Positions 39,203 through 48,955 are shown, numbered from the stretch's first letter. The stretch: DNA of 64,000 nt from Flavobacterium sp. xlx-214 (GCF_013874595.1 NZ_CP059431.1:1922001-1986000); one strand, 5' to 3'. Translations and numbers: made by a program. The notes: generated by a model from the sequence alone, not told the origin.

Positions 39203-40393
39203 ATGAAAACTGATTTTTTTAAATACCAAGCACAAACCTCATTATATCCTTTAGAAGTAGAAATTTCACATGCCCAAGGCAGTTATATTTATAGTACCGA
39301 TGGTAAAAAACATTTAGATTTTGTTGCAGGTGTATCGGCCTGTACCTTAGGCCATAAGCATCCGCGTGTTGTTAACGCTATCAAAGATCAGTTAGACAAG
39401 TATTTACATGTAATGGTTTATGGAGAATACATTCAAAAACCGGCTGTTGATTTCTGTAAATTATTAGCGCAAAACCTACCTGCTTCTTTAAACAAAACGT
39501 ACTTGGTAAATTCGGGTACCGAAGCTGTTGAAGGAGCATTAAAACTTGCAAAAAGAGTTACAGGGCGTTCGCAAATCATTTCTTGTACAAATGCTTATCA
39601 TGGCAATACGCAAGGTTCTATGAGCATTTTAGGAAACGAAGAGCGAAAACGTGCTTTTAGACCTTTGTTACCAGATGTGCTTTTTGTAGATTTTAACAAT
39701 GAAGAACAACTACAACAAATAACACATAAAACGGCTGCTATTATTTTAGAAACCATTCAAGGTAGTGCAGGGTTTGTTGCGCCAGAGAATAATTATTTAA
39801 CTAAGGTAAGAAATCGTTGTAATGAAACGGGAACTATGCTTATTTTAGATGAAATTCAACCAGGTTTTGGGCGTACAGGCAAACTTTTTGGCTTTCAAAA
39901 CTACGATGCTGTTCCTGATATTTTAGTTATGGGTAAAGGCATGGGTGGCGGTATGCCTGTTGGTGCTTTCACTGCAAACGAAAAACACATGGATTTATTA
40001 GCACACGATCCTAAATGTGGACACATTACAACTTTTGGTGGAAATCCTGTAATTGCAGCAGCTTCGTTAGCAACCTTACAAGAATTGCTAGAAACCAATT
40101 TAATGGAACAAACATTGGTAAAAGAACAATTGTTTAGATCGCTTTTAAAACATCCTTTAATAACAGATATTCATGGTATTGGATTAATGTTAGCGCCCAT
40201 GACACCTTCTGAGGAAATTACAAACAAAGTAATTTTAAAATGCAAAGACAAAGGTTTGGTATTATTTTGGTTGATGTTTGAAGGAAAAGCCATTCGCATT
40301 ACGCCTCCGTTAACCATTTCAGAAGAAGAAATTAAAGAAGGTTGTGCTATTTTGTTAGAAGCCTTAGATGAAGTTCAGGCTGAACTTTGTTAA
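39203..40393 (+). CDS. Class-III PLP aminotransferase (acetylornithine/ornithine type)
   Basis: 396 residues. The PLP signatures are clear: YLVNSGTEAVEGALKLAKR, LILDEIQPGFGRTGKLFGF and the lysine block ILVMGKGMGGGMPVGAF. Family members transfer an amino group between an omega- or alpha-amine and 2-oxoglutarate or pyruvate. No arginine-synthesis neighbours help to fix the substrate, so I give no symbol. Located one base after the OstA-like gene, with no terminator between. Confidence 0.9.
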   Translation: MKTDFFKYQAQTSLYPLEVEISHAQGSYIYSTDGKKHLDFVAGVSACTLGHKHPRVVNAIKDQLDKYLHVMVYGEYIQKPAVDFCKLLAQNLPASLNKTYLVNSGTEAVEGALKLAKRVTGRSQIISCTNAYHGNTQGSMSILGNEERKRAFRPLLPDVLFVDFNNEEQLQQITHKTAAIILETIQGSAGFVAPENNYLTKVRNRCNETGTMLILDEIQPGFGRTGKLFGFQNYDAVPDILVMGKGMGGGMPVGAFTANEKHMDLLAHDPKCGHITTFGGNPVIAAASLATLQELLETNLMEQTLVKEQLFRSLLKHPLITDIHGIGLMLAPMTPSEEITNKVILKCKDKGLVLFWLMFEGKAIRITPPLTISEEEIKEGCAILLEALDEVQAELC

Positions 40394-40474
40394 TTAAAAT
40401 GTTAATAATATAGGCAAAAAGCAATTATTTAAATGACTTTTTAGCACTATATTTAATAATAAAACCAGTCGATT

Positions 40475-41881
40475 ATGTTTACAAACGACGAAGAAGAATA
40501 TTTTAGAATGTCTATCTCTAAATTCGAGAATATGCTAAAAACAAACAAAATTTGTTTTTTTGATTCAGAAGAATTTGAGAACATCATATTGCATTATTTA
40601 GATTCAGGTAAAGTAAATCTGTCTAAAAAAGCACTAAAATTAGGATTAGAGCAACATCCCAATTCTATAGGTTTAAAATTGGTTCAGGTTGAATTGCTTG
40701 TTTTTGAAAATAAATTAGACAAAGCTGAAAAACTACTGAACGAATTGCAAGCAATTGATCCTTCTAATGATGAAATATACATACAACGTGCTAATATTTT
40801 ATCTAAACAAGGAGAACACGCTAAGGCAATTGATAGTTTAAACATTGCCTTACAACACACAGAAGATTTTGCAGATGTTTATTCCCTTTTAGGAATGGAA
40901 TATCTTTATATTGATGAATTACAGCAAGCAAAAGAATCTTTTATTAAATGTTTAAAATACGATTCTGAAGATCAATCGTCTTTATACAACGTGGTTTATT
41001 GTTTTGATTTTATGGATCAACATCAAGAAGCCATTGTTTTTTTAGATGAATTTATTGATGAAAACCCTTATTCTGAAGTAGCTTGGCATCAGCTAGGAAA
41101 ACAGTATTACGCTATTAAAGATTACAAAAAAGCAGTTGAATCGTTTGATTTTGCTTGTGTTATTGATGAAAACTTTATTGGTGCTTACATTGAAAAAGGA
41201 AAATCGTATGAAAAGTTAAAAATGTATCAAGCTGCCATAGATTGTTATAAAACAACCTTGCAAATTGATGATGCTTCGGCTTACGTTTTACAAAGAATAG
41301 GAAGTTGTTTTGAAAATTTAAAACAGTTAGATAAGGCTTTAAAGTATTATTTAAAATCGGTTCATGAAGATCCTTTAATGGATAAAACATGGATTGCCAT
41401 TGCAGATTTGTACATTAAGAAAGACAACTTTAAAAAGGCATTGCATTTTGTTAGTAAAGCACTTGAAATTGATGAACATAATTTTTTGTATTGGAGAAGA
41501 TTTGCTATTATTAACAAAGAACTAACCTTTTTTGAAGAAGCCGAACTTGGTTTTAGAAAAGCAATTGAAAATGGCGATGATTTTATTGATTCTTGGTTAT
41601 TTATGGCCGATTCTTTACATGCGCTTAATGAAGATGATGCTGCAATTTTAAAGTTATTAAAAGCACGCGATATTTTTAATGATGAATATGAAATTGAATA
41701 TCGTTTAGCAGGTTTGTATTTTTTGGTTAATGAAAAAGAAAAGGCGCAATATCATTTAACAAATGCCTTAACTTTAAATTTCAAAAACAACACAATACTT
41801 GAAGAACTTTTTCCAACGGTTTGGCAAAATGACTTCATTCAACAATATATTTCTAAATTTAACTCTGATGAATCGTTATGA
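40475..41881 (+). CDS. Cytoplasmic tetratricopeptide-repeat protein
   Basis: 468 residues, no signal peptide. About ten consecutive 34-residue TPR units (for example KLVQVELLVFENKLDKAEKL, YIQRANILSKQGEHAKAIDS and WIAIADLYIKKDNFKKALHF). An acidic N-terminus precedes the repeats. It should act as a protein-protein adaptor in the cytosol; partner unknown. The shikimate dehydrogenase gene starts 19 bases after its stop, so they probably share a transcript. Confidence 0.9.
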   Translation: MFTNDEEEYFRMSISKFENMLKTNKICFFDSEEFENIILHYLDSGKVNLSKKALKLGLEQHPNSIGLKLVQVELLVFENKLDKAEKLLNELQAIDPSNDEIYIQRANILSKQGEHAKAIDSLNIALQHTEDFADVYSLLGMEYLYIDELQQAKESFIKCLKYDSEDQSSLYNVVYCFDFMDQHQEAIVFLDEFIDENPYSEVAWHQLGKQYYAIKDYKKAVESFDFACVIDENFIGAYIEKGKSYEKLKMYQAAIDCYKTTLQIDDASAYVLQRIGSCFENLKQLDKALKYYLKSVHEDPLMDKTWIAIADLYIKKDNFKKALHFVSKALEIDEHNFLYWRRFAIINKELTFFEEAELGFRKAIENGDDFIDSWLFMADSLHALNEDDAAILKLLKARDIFNDEYEIEYRLAGLYFLVNEKEKAQYHLTNALTLNFKNNTILEELFPTVWQNDFIQQYISKFNSDESL

Positions 41882-41900
41882 AAATAACGATTTTTTATTT

Positions 41901-42620
41901 ATGAAAACATACGGTTTAATTGGTAAGAATATAGATTATTCTTTTTCAAGAAATTACTTCAATAATAAGTTTAAAAACGAATTAAATTTAAACTCTCAAT
42001 ACGTTAATTTTGATATAGATAGCGTTAATCATGTAACTAATTTGTTTAATCAAAATTACGATGGCTTTAATGTAACTATTCCCTATAAAGAAGTCATTAT
42101 TCCCTTTCTAAATTCATTAGATTTTCATGCACAACAAATTGGCGCTGTAAATACCATTAAAGTAAAAAACAAAGAGGTAATTGGTTATAATACAGATTGG
42201 ATTGGTTTTAAAAAATCAATTGAACATTTGCTAAAATCGCATAATAAAAAAGCATTAATTTTAGGAACAGGCGGTGCAAGTAAAGCAATTATTTATGCGT
42301 TAAAACAGTTAAATATTGCAACCGTTACAGTTTCAAGAACTTTAGGTGATTATACCTACACTGATTTAACTAAAGAAATTATTTTAGATTGTGGTATAAT
42401 TGTGAATTGTACGCCTTTAGGTACTTTTCCTAATACAGAATTATTTCCGGATATTCCTTATGAATATATAACGCCTAATCATTTAGCTTACGATTTAATT
42501 TACAACCCAGAAAAGACAACTTTCTTACAAAAATGTGAATCTCAAGGTGCCTTAATTAAAAATGGACTAGAAATGCTTGAAATTCAAGCGGAAGAAGCTT
42601 TTAAAATTTGGAATCTTTAA
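41901..42620 (+). CDS. aroE: Shikimate dehydrogenase
   Basis: Reduces 3-dehydroshikimate to shikimate with NADPH in aromatic amino-acid synthesis. 239 residues from ATG 41901 (MKTYGLIGKNIDYSFSRNYF). The reading frame is open further upstream inside the TPR gene, but homology starts at this ATG. Substrate motifs: YDGFNVTIPYKE and GAVNTIKVKN. The NADP loop GTGGASKAIIYAL is intact, and the end has NGLEMLEIQAEEAFKIW. It is about 30 residues shorter than E. coli AroE, normal for this group. Confidence 0.95.
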   Translation: MKTYGLIGKNIDYSFSRNYFNNKFKNELNLNSQYVNFDIDSVNHVTNLFNQNYDGFNVTIPYKEVIIPFLNSLDFHAQQIGAVNTIKVKNKEVIGYNTDWIGFKKSIEHLLKSHNKKALILGTGGASKAIIYALKQLNIATVTVSRTLGDYTYTDLTKEIILDCGIIVNCTPLGTFPNTELFPDIPYEYITPNHLAYDLIYNPEKTTFLQKCESQGALIKNGLEMLEIQAEEAFKIWNL

Positions 42621-42704
42621 AGAGATTTTTTTACTGCAGGATTTGAATTTCTCAAGATTTTTTTTATCTTTCAACAATATTTGTTAAACTTAAACATTCA
42701 TATA

Positions 42705-44576
42705 ATGTTAGAAGAAAAGAATGATAACCTGCAAAATGCAGACGGAATGAATCCTGAAATAGTTGAAAATACTATTGTTGATGCTATAAATAGCACAAAT
42801 GCTGAACACAGCGAAGAAACTACAATAACAGAAAGTAAAGAAATTCCTTTATTAAATTACGATGATTTAAGTTTAGACGCACTTAATACAGAATTAGACT
42901 CTTTGCTTAAAAATCATAAAATCACAGTTATACGTGATCATGTAGAAGCAATAAAACGTAGTTTTTTACATAAATATCATGAAATTTTAGACGAAAAAAG
43001 AAAGCTATTCTTAGAAGAGAATCCTGAAGCTTTTGCGTCTGATTTTCAATATGATATGCCAGCCAAACATCAATTTGATACATTATATCAAGCATATAAA
43101 GAACAAAGAAATACGCATTATAAATCAATTCAAGATCAATTAAAAAAGAACTTAGTAGCTCGTAACCAAATCATTACCGAGTTAAAAGAATTAGTTGATC
43201 ATACTGAAAATTACAATGCTGCTTTAAAGGATATTCAACAAATGCGTGAGCGTTGGAGAGAAATTGGTGCAATACCAAAAGATAATTACAACCACGTTTG
43301 GAATAACTTCCATTTTCATTTAGAACGTTTTTATGATCAATTACATTTAGATCGTGAAGCACGTGATAACGACTTTAAACACAATTTAGAGCAAAAGCAA
43401 AAATTAATAGATAGAGCCAAAAATCTTATTAATGAACCTGATATTCGCAAAGCTTTTAGAGAGTTACAAACTTTACACCGAGTTTGGAAAGAAGAAATTG
43501 GGCCAGTAGCTAAAGATATTAGAGAAACTATTTGGGAAGAATTTAGTGGCATTACCAAACAATTGCATGATAAGCGTGAAGCTTTACAAAACGAATTCAG
43601 AGAAAAAGAAGAAGAAAATCTTGCAAAGAAAAATGAGGTAATAAAGGCAATTCAAGAATTTGCTGATACAAAAATAGTTGCTCATAATGATTGGCAAAAC
43701 AGTATTAAAAAAGTAGAAGAATTACGTCAACAGTTTTTTAATTTGGGTAGAGTTCCTAATGAACAAAATGAAGAAACTTGGGTTGCTTTTAAAGATGCAA
43801 CACGTAATTTTAATGCTTTAAAAAATAATTTTTACAAAGACATTAAGAAAGAGCAGCAAGATAATTTGTTAAAAAAGCAAGAGCTTATTGCTAAAGCAAA
43901 GTCATTAAATGAAAGTGATGATTTTGCTAATGTTACACCAATAATGAAGAAAATTCAAGAAGAATGGAAACATATTGGGCATGTTCCTCGTAAATATTCA
44001 GACGAACTATGGAAAGAGTTTAAAGCTGCTTGCAACAGTTATTTTGATAAATTACATTCGGTTAAAAACCAAGAGATTGAGGCTGAAATGGGGAATTTTG
44101 AAAAAAAGAAAGAATATTTAGAATCGTTAAAAGAATTTCAGTTACAAGGAAGTCATAAAGAAGATTTAGATGCTATAAAAGCACATATTGAAACATGGAA
44201 ATCTTTTGGACCCGTACCACAAACACGTAGACATATTGAAGGTAAATTCAATAAAATTTTAGATGCTTTATTTGACAAATTAAGCTTAACAAAGAAAGAA
44301 GCTGAATTGGTTAAGTTTAACAACAAAATAGAGCAGTTAATTGAAAACAATGACAATAAACGAATTCAAAATGAAACTGTTTTTGTTCAACGAAAAGTAG
44401 AAGAAATTCAGCATGAAATCTTTCAATTAGAAAACAATGTTCAGTTTATTTCAAATGCAAAAGCTGATAATCCTTTGGTAAAAGAAATTAATAAAAATAT
44501 TGAGCGCCAAAGAGATGAATTAAATATGTGGAAAGAAAAATTAACACAATTAAAAAATGTTAACTCTAGAAACTAA
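42705..44576 (+). CDS. DUF349 repeat protein
   Basis: 623 residues from ATG 42705; an upstream in-frame TTG at 42681 lies inside a near-consensus -7 box (AATATTTG). After an acidic ~80-residue leader, the protein consists of repeated ~70-residue helical DUF349 units, each with a pattern like RMREIGAIPKDNYNHVWNNF, LHRVWKEEIGPVAKDIRETI and EWKHIGHVPRKYSDELWKEF. It is highly charged and probably an elongated cytoplasmic coiled structure. No enzymatic motif; function unknown across the family. Ends just before a strong terminator. Confidence 0.9.
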   Translation: MLEEKNDNLQNADGMNPEIVENTIVDAINSTNAEHSEETTITESKEIPLLNYDDLSLDALNTELDSLLKNHKITVIRDHVEAIKRSFLHKYHEILDEKRKLFLEENPEAFASDFQYDMPAKHQFDTLYQAYKEQRNTHYKSIQDQLKKNLVARNQIITELKELVDHTENYNAALKDIQQMRERWREIGAIPKDNYNHVWNNFHFHLERFYDQLHLDREARDNDFKHNLEQKQKLIDRAKNLINEPDIRKAFRELQTLHRVWKEEIGPVAKDIRETIWEEFSGITKQLHDKREALQNEFREKEEENLAKKNEVIKAIQEFADTKIVAHNDWQNSIKKVEELRQQFFNLGRVPNEQNEETWVAFKDATRNFNALKNNFYKDIKKEQQDNLLKKQELIAKAKSLNESDDFANVTPIMKKIQEEWKHIGHVPRKYSDELWKEFKAACNSYFDKLHSVKNQEIEAEMGNFEKKKEYLESLKEFQLQGSHKEDLDAIKAHIETWKSFGPVPQTRRHIEGKFNKILDALFDKLSLTKKEAELVKFNNKIEQLIENNDNKRIQNETVFVQRKVEEIQHEIFQLENNVQFISNAKADNPLVKEINKNIERQRDELNMWKEKLTQLKNVNSRN

Positions 44577-44583
44577 AAAAGAT

Positions 44584-44607
44584 AAAAACCGGCTTGTACC
44601 GGTTTTT
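44584..44607 (+). terminator. Terminator of the DUF349 gene
   Basis: Nine-bp GC-containing stem (44584-44592 with 44599-44607, 6-base loop) plus a T run. Confidence 0.85.
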
Positions 44608-44625
44608 TTCATTTCAAGAATTTTA

Positions 44626-45168
44626 ATGATTTTTGCTGTATGTTTATTTTTAGGTTCGTGTAAATCAAAAACCGATTGGCGCGATAATTACAACAAAAAT
44701 AAAACATCAAGTAAAAATACGGTCAAAAAAACGGTTGTTGAAAAGCCTAATTCAATAAACGATTTTGCTAAATTATTAGATACCGATATTAGTGTGTTAG
44801 AAAACAAAAAGCTTTACCAGTTTATCATTAATTGGTACGGAACACCTTATCAATATGGTGGACAAACATCAGATGGTATTGATTGTTCTGCATTTACAAA
44901 TGTACTTTATAAAGAAATTTACAAAAAACAACTTCCAAGATCATCAAAAGATATTGCAGAAGAAACCAACCGCAAATATGCAAAAGATTTACAAGAAGGC
45001 GATCTAGTTTTTTTTGCTTTCGGTAAGTCAAGAACAATTAACCATGTAGGTGTTTATTTACACAATAATAAATTTGTACATGCATCTACTTCTAAAGGAG
45101 TTATTATATCAGACCTAACAGAACCATGGTATAATGATTATTTGGTAAAGTGTGGTAGTTTAAAATAA
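44626..45168 (+). CDS. NlpC/P60 (C40) cell-wall peptidase lipoprotein
   Basis: Likely periplasmic endopeptidase that cuts peptidoglycan stem peptides. 180 residues from ATG 44626, giving a lipoprotein signal with LGSC and the lipid-anchored cysteine. This start lacks a positive residue at the extreme N-terminus. The frame is open back to an ATG at 44557, but that reading runs through the preceding terminator. The catalytic cysteine is in GIDCSAFTN (about Cys87) and the histidine in INHVGVYLHN (about His140), followed by FVHASTSKG, so the enzyme should be active. No obvious promoter box; the start remains uncertain. Confidence 0.88.
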   Translation: MIFAVCLFLGSCKSKTDWRDNYNKNKTSSKNTVKKTVVEKPNSINDFAKLLDTDISVLENKKLYQFIINWYGTPYQYGGQTSDGIDCSAFTNVLYKEIYKKQLPRSSKDIAEETNRKYAKDLQEGDLVFFAFGKSRTINHVGVYLHNNKFVHASTSKGVIISDLTEPWYNDYLVKCGSLK

Positions 45169-45215
45169 ACAGCAAAGATGTGTTATTTATTGTCTAAAAA
45201 GAGTTAATAAGTTTA

Positions 45216-45470
45216 TTATTCAGATACTTTTCCTTCACATTCCCATTTATAAGAAAGAATAGTGTCTTTTTTATAAATGCTAAAAATTAGTTTTCCTTTT
45301 CTTTTTATAACCGTATCTCCACGCTCTATATAATCTCTATATGTAGACCACCATCTTTAATTTTCACTTGAAACTGTATATTTACCATCTACTAAGCTAA
45401 AACCTTTTATTGACATTGTAGTAGTTGTATTGGGTGATAATTCATCTACAATTATTTAGCATTCATGCAT
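45216..45470 (-). pseudogene. Small broken gene with two in-frame stops
   Basis: On the minus strand one frame reads as protein from an ATG at 45470 to a TAA at 45216, interrupted by TAA codons at 45456-45458 and 45357-45359. Readable pieces include IIVDELSPNTTTTMSIKGF, then RWWSTYRDYIERGDTVIK and KGKLIFSIYKKDTILSYKW. The composition is coding-like. Together with the next entry it fills most of the 469-base gap between the NlpC gene and carB. No family recognised. Sequencing error is possible but two stops make decay more likely. Confidence 0.5.
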
Positions 45471-45487
45471 TTTATATTGTTTTTTTC

Positions 45488-45574
45488 GAAGAAGGTGAAA
45501 GATAAACAGAACAGTTGATTGAAAAATATCCTGAAATAGAACAATACAAAAAGAATTTAGAGTTCTATTTATAG
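45488..45574 (+). other. Possible C-terminal coding remnant
   Basis: A plus-strand frame reads EEGER, a TAA at 45503-45505, then TEQLIEKYPEIEQYKKNLEF before a TAG at 45572. It looks like the tail of a lost helical protein. It is short, so chance is not excluded. Nothing else is seen in 45169-45215 or 45575-45591. Confidence 0.3.
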
Positions 45575-45591
45575 TCTTAAGTTAATGGAAC

Positions 45592-45622
45592 AAAAAAGCT
45601 CCAAGTAAATTGGAGCTTTTTT
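45592..45622. terminator. carB terminator (usable on both strands)
   Basis: A 13-bp stem (45592-45604 with 45610-45622, 5-base loop) flanked by A and T runs, 16 bases past the carB stop. Confidence 0.85.
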
Positions 45623-45637
45623 TATTATTAATAATAA

Positions 45638-48487
45638 TTACTTACTTAAATACATTTTTCTACGAGCGTATAAATCGTAAAAAGCATCATCTTTTAAGCT
45701 ATCAATGAAAAGAATACTTTCACCTGTTGATTTCATTTCTGGTCCTAAAGCTTTGTTTACTTTTGGAAACTTATTGAAAGAGAAAACAGGTTGTTTTATA
45801 GCATAACCTTTTAGTTGAGGATTAAATGTAAAATCAGTTACTTTTGCTCCTAACATTACTTTGGTTGCATAATTTACATAAGGTTCACCGTATGCTTTTG
45901 CAATAAAAGGAACAGTACGAGAAGCACGTGGATTAGCTTCAATAATATAAACCGTATCGTCTTTAACAGCAAACTGTATGTTGATTAAACCTTTTGTTTT
46001 TAAAGCAACTGCAATTTTTTTAGTGTGATCTTTAATTTGTTGTAACACAAACTCACCTAAATTGAAAGGAGGTAAGGTAGCGTTTGAATCTCCAGAGTGA
46101 ACTCCGCAAGGCTCAATATGCTCCATAATACCAATAATGTAAACATTTTCGCCATCGCAAATAGCATCAGCTTCAGCTTCAACAGCACCTGATAAATAGT
46201 GGTCTAAAAGTAGTTTATTTCCAGGAATCGATTTTAATAAATCAATTACGTGTTCTTCTAATTCTTTTTTGTTGATAACAATTTTCATTCCCTGACCTCC
46301 TAATACATAAGAAGGACGTACTAGTAATGGAAAATCTAAATCATCTGCCAAAGCCGAAGCTTCATCAGCTGTTGTTGCAACACCAAATTTAGGGAAAGGA
46401 ATGTGTAAGTCGGTTAATAATTCAGAGAAACGTCCGCGATCTTCAGCTAAATCCAAAGCTTCGTAGCTAGTTCCAATGATATTGATTCCGTATTTATCTA
46501 ATTTTTCTGCTAATTTTAAAGCCGTTTGTCCACCTAATTGTACAATAACACCTTCTGGTTTTTCATGACGAATAATATCGTAAATATGTTCCCAATAAAC
46601 AGGTTCAAAATACAATTTATCTGCCGTATCAAAATCGGTTGAAACTGTTTCAGGATTACAGTTAATCATAATGGTTTCATAACCACACTCTGCAGCAGCT
46701 AATACTCCATGCACACAAGAATAGTCAAATTCAATTCCTTGACCAATACGGTTTGGACCTGAACCTAAAACTACAATTTTCTTTTTATCGGTACGAACTG
46801 ACTCGTTTGCTGAATAAACAGTTCCATCAGCTTTTTCAATATCAGCTTCAAAAGTAGAGTAGAAGTAAGGTGTTTGCGCAACAAATTCTGCCGCACAAGT
46901 ATCAACCAATTTGTATACACGATTAATATTCATTTGCTCGCGTAAGGTATGAACTTCACTTTCTAAACAACGCAACATATGTGCAATTTGTCTGTCTGCA
47001 AAACCTTTTTGTTTTGCTTCAAGCAACAAATCTTTTGGCAAATTGTTTAAATTGTATTTCTGAACTTCCTGTTCTAAAGCATACATTTCTTCGTATTGCT
47101 TTAAGAACCACATATCAATTTTAGTGATTTCGTGAATAGTGCTTAACGGAATTCCTAAGGCAATTGCATCATAAATTACAAACACACGATCCCAAGAAGC
47201 GAATTTTAACTTCTCTAATATTTGATCATAATTTGTGTATCCTTTACCATCTGCACCAATTCCGTTACGTTTAATCTCTAACGACTGGGTTGCTTTTTGT
47301 AATGCTTCTTGGAACGAACGACCAATACCCATTACTTCACCAACCGATTTCATTTGTAATCCTAACGTACGATCGGCACCTTCAAATTTATCAAAGTTCC
47401 AACGAGGTATTTTTACAATTACATAATCTAAAGTAGGCTCAAATAAAGCAGATGTAGATTTAGTGATTTGATTTTGTAATTCATCTAAAGTATATCCTAA
47501 AGCTAATTTTGTAGCAATTTTTGCAATTGGATATCCTGTAGCTTTTGAAGCTAATGCAGAAGAACGAGAAACACGAGGATTGATTTCAATAGCAACGATG
47601 TCTTCTTTTTCGTCAGGAGAAACAGCAAACTGTACGTTACATCCTCCGGCAAAGTTGCCAATAGAACGCATCATTAATATAGCCATATCGCGCATACGTT
47701 GGAACGTACGGTCTGATAATGTCATTGCAGGAGCTACCGTGATAGAATCGCCCGTATGAATTCCCATAGGGTCCATATTTTCAATAGTACAGATAATTAC
47801 AACATTATCGTTTTTATCACGTAACAATTCTAACTCATATTCTTTCCATCCTAATAAAGCTTTGTCAATTAAAACTTCATGAATAGGCGATGCTTCTAAA
47901 CCACGTGTAAGTAGCGCATCAAAATCTTCTTCTTTATGCACAAAAGCTGCACCTGTACCCCCTAAAGTAAATGATGGGCGAATTACCAAAGGAAAGCCAA
48001 ATTCTTGTGCAATTTCTTTACCTTCTAAGAAAGATGTAGCTGTTTTTGCAGGTGCAAAAGGAATCTCGATTTTGCTTAATAATTGTTTAAATTGCTCACG
48101 ATCTTCAGTTACATTAATGGCATTAATATCTACACCAATTAATTTAACATCAAAATCTTGCCAAATACCTTTTTCGTCAGCTTCTAAACAAAGGTTTAAA
48201 GCCGTTTGGCCACCCATTGTTGGTAAAACAGCATCAATTTCAGGATGAGCAGTTAAGATTTCAATAATCGATTTTGTAGTTAACGGCTTTAAATATACAT
48301 GATCTGCCATTGAAGGATCGGTCATGATAGTTGCCGGATTTGAATTGATTAAGATTACTTTGATTCCTTCTTCGCGTAATGAACGTGCAGATTGTGATCC
48401 AGAATAGTCAAACTCACAAGCCTGACCAATAATGATAGGTCCAGAACCAATAATTAAAACCGTTTTAATAGAATTATCTTTAGGCAT
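45638..48487 (-). CDS. carB: Carbamoyl-phosphate synthase large subunit, short form
   Basis: Makes carbamoyl phosphate for pyrimidines and arginine together with the glutaminase subunit CarA. 949 residues. The N-terminal half begins KTVLIIGSGPIIIGQACEFD and holds the first ATP-grasp domain (PLVIRPSFTLGGTGAAFV). The second half repeats it (VVLGSGPNRIGQGIEFDYSC, PLLVRPSYVLGGQGMKIV). The chain stops shortly after GPEMKSTGES. E. coli CarB (1073 residues) continues there with the ~135-residue domain that binds UMP and ornithine. That domain is missing, so those effectors should not act on this enzyme. The gene ends naturally with a terminator; no frameshift is seen. carA is not adjacent. Confidence 0.97.
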   Translation of the reverse strand: MPKDNSIKTVLIIGSGPIIIGQACEFDYSGSQSARSLREEGIKVILINSNPATIMTDPSMADHVYLKPLTTKSIIEILTAHPEIDAVLPTMGGQTALNLCLEADEKGIWQDFDVKLIGVDINAINVTEDREQFKQLLSKIEIPFAPAKTATSFLEGKEIAQEFGFPLVIRPSFTLGGTGAAFVHKEEDFDALLTRGLEASPIHEVLIDKALLGWKEYELELLRDKNDNVVIICTIENMDPMGIHTGDSITVAPAMTLSDRTFQRMRDMAILMMRSIGNFAGGCNVQFAVSPDEKEDIVAIEINPRVSRSSALASKATGYPIAKIATKLALGYTLDELQNQITKSTSALFEPTLDYVIVKIPRWNFDKFEGADRTLGLQMKSVGEVMGIGRSFQEALQKATQSLEIKRNGIGADGKGYTNYDQILEKLKFASWDRVFVIYDAIALGIPLSTIHEITKIDMWFLKQYEEMYALEQEVQKYNLNNLPKDLLLEAKQKGFADRQIAHMLRCLESEVHTLREQMNINRVYKLVDTCAAEFVAQTPYFYSTFEADIEKADGTVYSANESVRTDKKKIVVLGSGPNRIGQGIEFDYSCVHGVLAAAECGYETIMINCNPETVSTDFDTADKLYFEPVYWEHIYDIIRHEKPEGVIVQLGGQTALKLAEKLDKYGINIIGTSYEALDLAEDRGRFSELLTDLHIPFPKFGVATTADEASALADDLDFPLLVRPSYVLGGQGMKIVINKKELEEHVIDLLKSIPGNKLLLDHYLSGAVEAEADAICDGENVYIIGIMEHIEPCGVHSGDSNATLPPFNLGEFVLQQIKDHTKKIAVALKTKGLINIQFAVKDDTVYIIEANPRASRTVPFIAKAYGEPYVNYATKVMLGAKVTDFTFNPQLKGYAIKQPVFSFNKFPKVNKALGPEMKSTGESILFIDSLKDDAFYDLYARRKMYLSK

Positions 48488-48582
48488 TTTATATAAAAGG
48501 TGTTGTTATTTAATAGATTATAAATTTACTTAAAATAGCTATATGAACACTAAAAAAAAGTAAAAACAAAAAGGGTATAAAA

Positions 48583-48611
48583 AAAGGCGGTACACTTAAA
48601 GTAACGCCTTT
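48583..48611 (-). terminator. rpmH terminator
   Basis: Stem 48583-48593 with 48601-48611 (one mismatch, 7-base loop), 19 bases beyond the rpmH stop; the minus-strand side continues into a T-rich stretch. Confidence 0.65.
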
Positions 48612-48630
48612 ATTTATGATTAACAAATCA

Positions 48631-48792
48631 TTATTTTTTATGTCTTGGCTCGCAAGAAACAGTTAATTTGTGTCTTCCTTTAGCTCTTCTTCTAGCTAAT
48701 ACTTTTCTACCGTTAGCGCTAGCCATTCTGTCCATGAAACCGTGTTTGTTTCTTCTTTTTCTTTTCGATGGTTGAAACGTTCTTTTACTCAT
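48631..48792 (-). CDS. rpmH: 50S ribosomal protein L34
   Basis: Found by reading the minus strand by hand because it is very short: 53 residues from ATG 48792 to TAA 48631. It reads [19 protein letters not shown], then [20 protein letters not shown] and a short lysine-rich end, the classic L34 sequence. Structural protein of the large ribosomal subunit. Own strong promoter at 48866-48895 and own terminator. In many bacteria rpmH is beside rnpA near the origin; rnpA is not here. Confidence 0.98.
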   Translation of the reverse strand: MSKRTFQPSKRKRRNKHGFMDRMASANGRKVLARRRAKGRHKLTVSCEPRHKK

Positions 48793-48865
48793 TGCTTCTT
48801 ATCTTTTAAATCTATAAATTTTACAAAGGTTCAGCTTTGAAAAAGTATCATTTCAAAACCGAGTG

Positions 48866-48895
48866 CAAATATACAAAACCTTTTCTTTCTCACAA
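48866..48895 (-). promoter_or_regulatory. rpmH promoter
   Basis: On the minus strand: TTG (48895-48893), 19-base spacer, TATATTTG (48873-48866). It leaves a leader of about 65 bases. Confidence 0.65.
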
Positions 48896-48955
48896 ATGCT
48901 TTTTAAAAAATATTTAATATTTCGTAAACATTCTAGTTTGATTAAAAAACGAGTT

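Noticed and set aside
41799..41900. 34-residue extension of AroE
   Set aside because: Lies inside the TPR gene in another frame; AroE homology starts at 41901.
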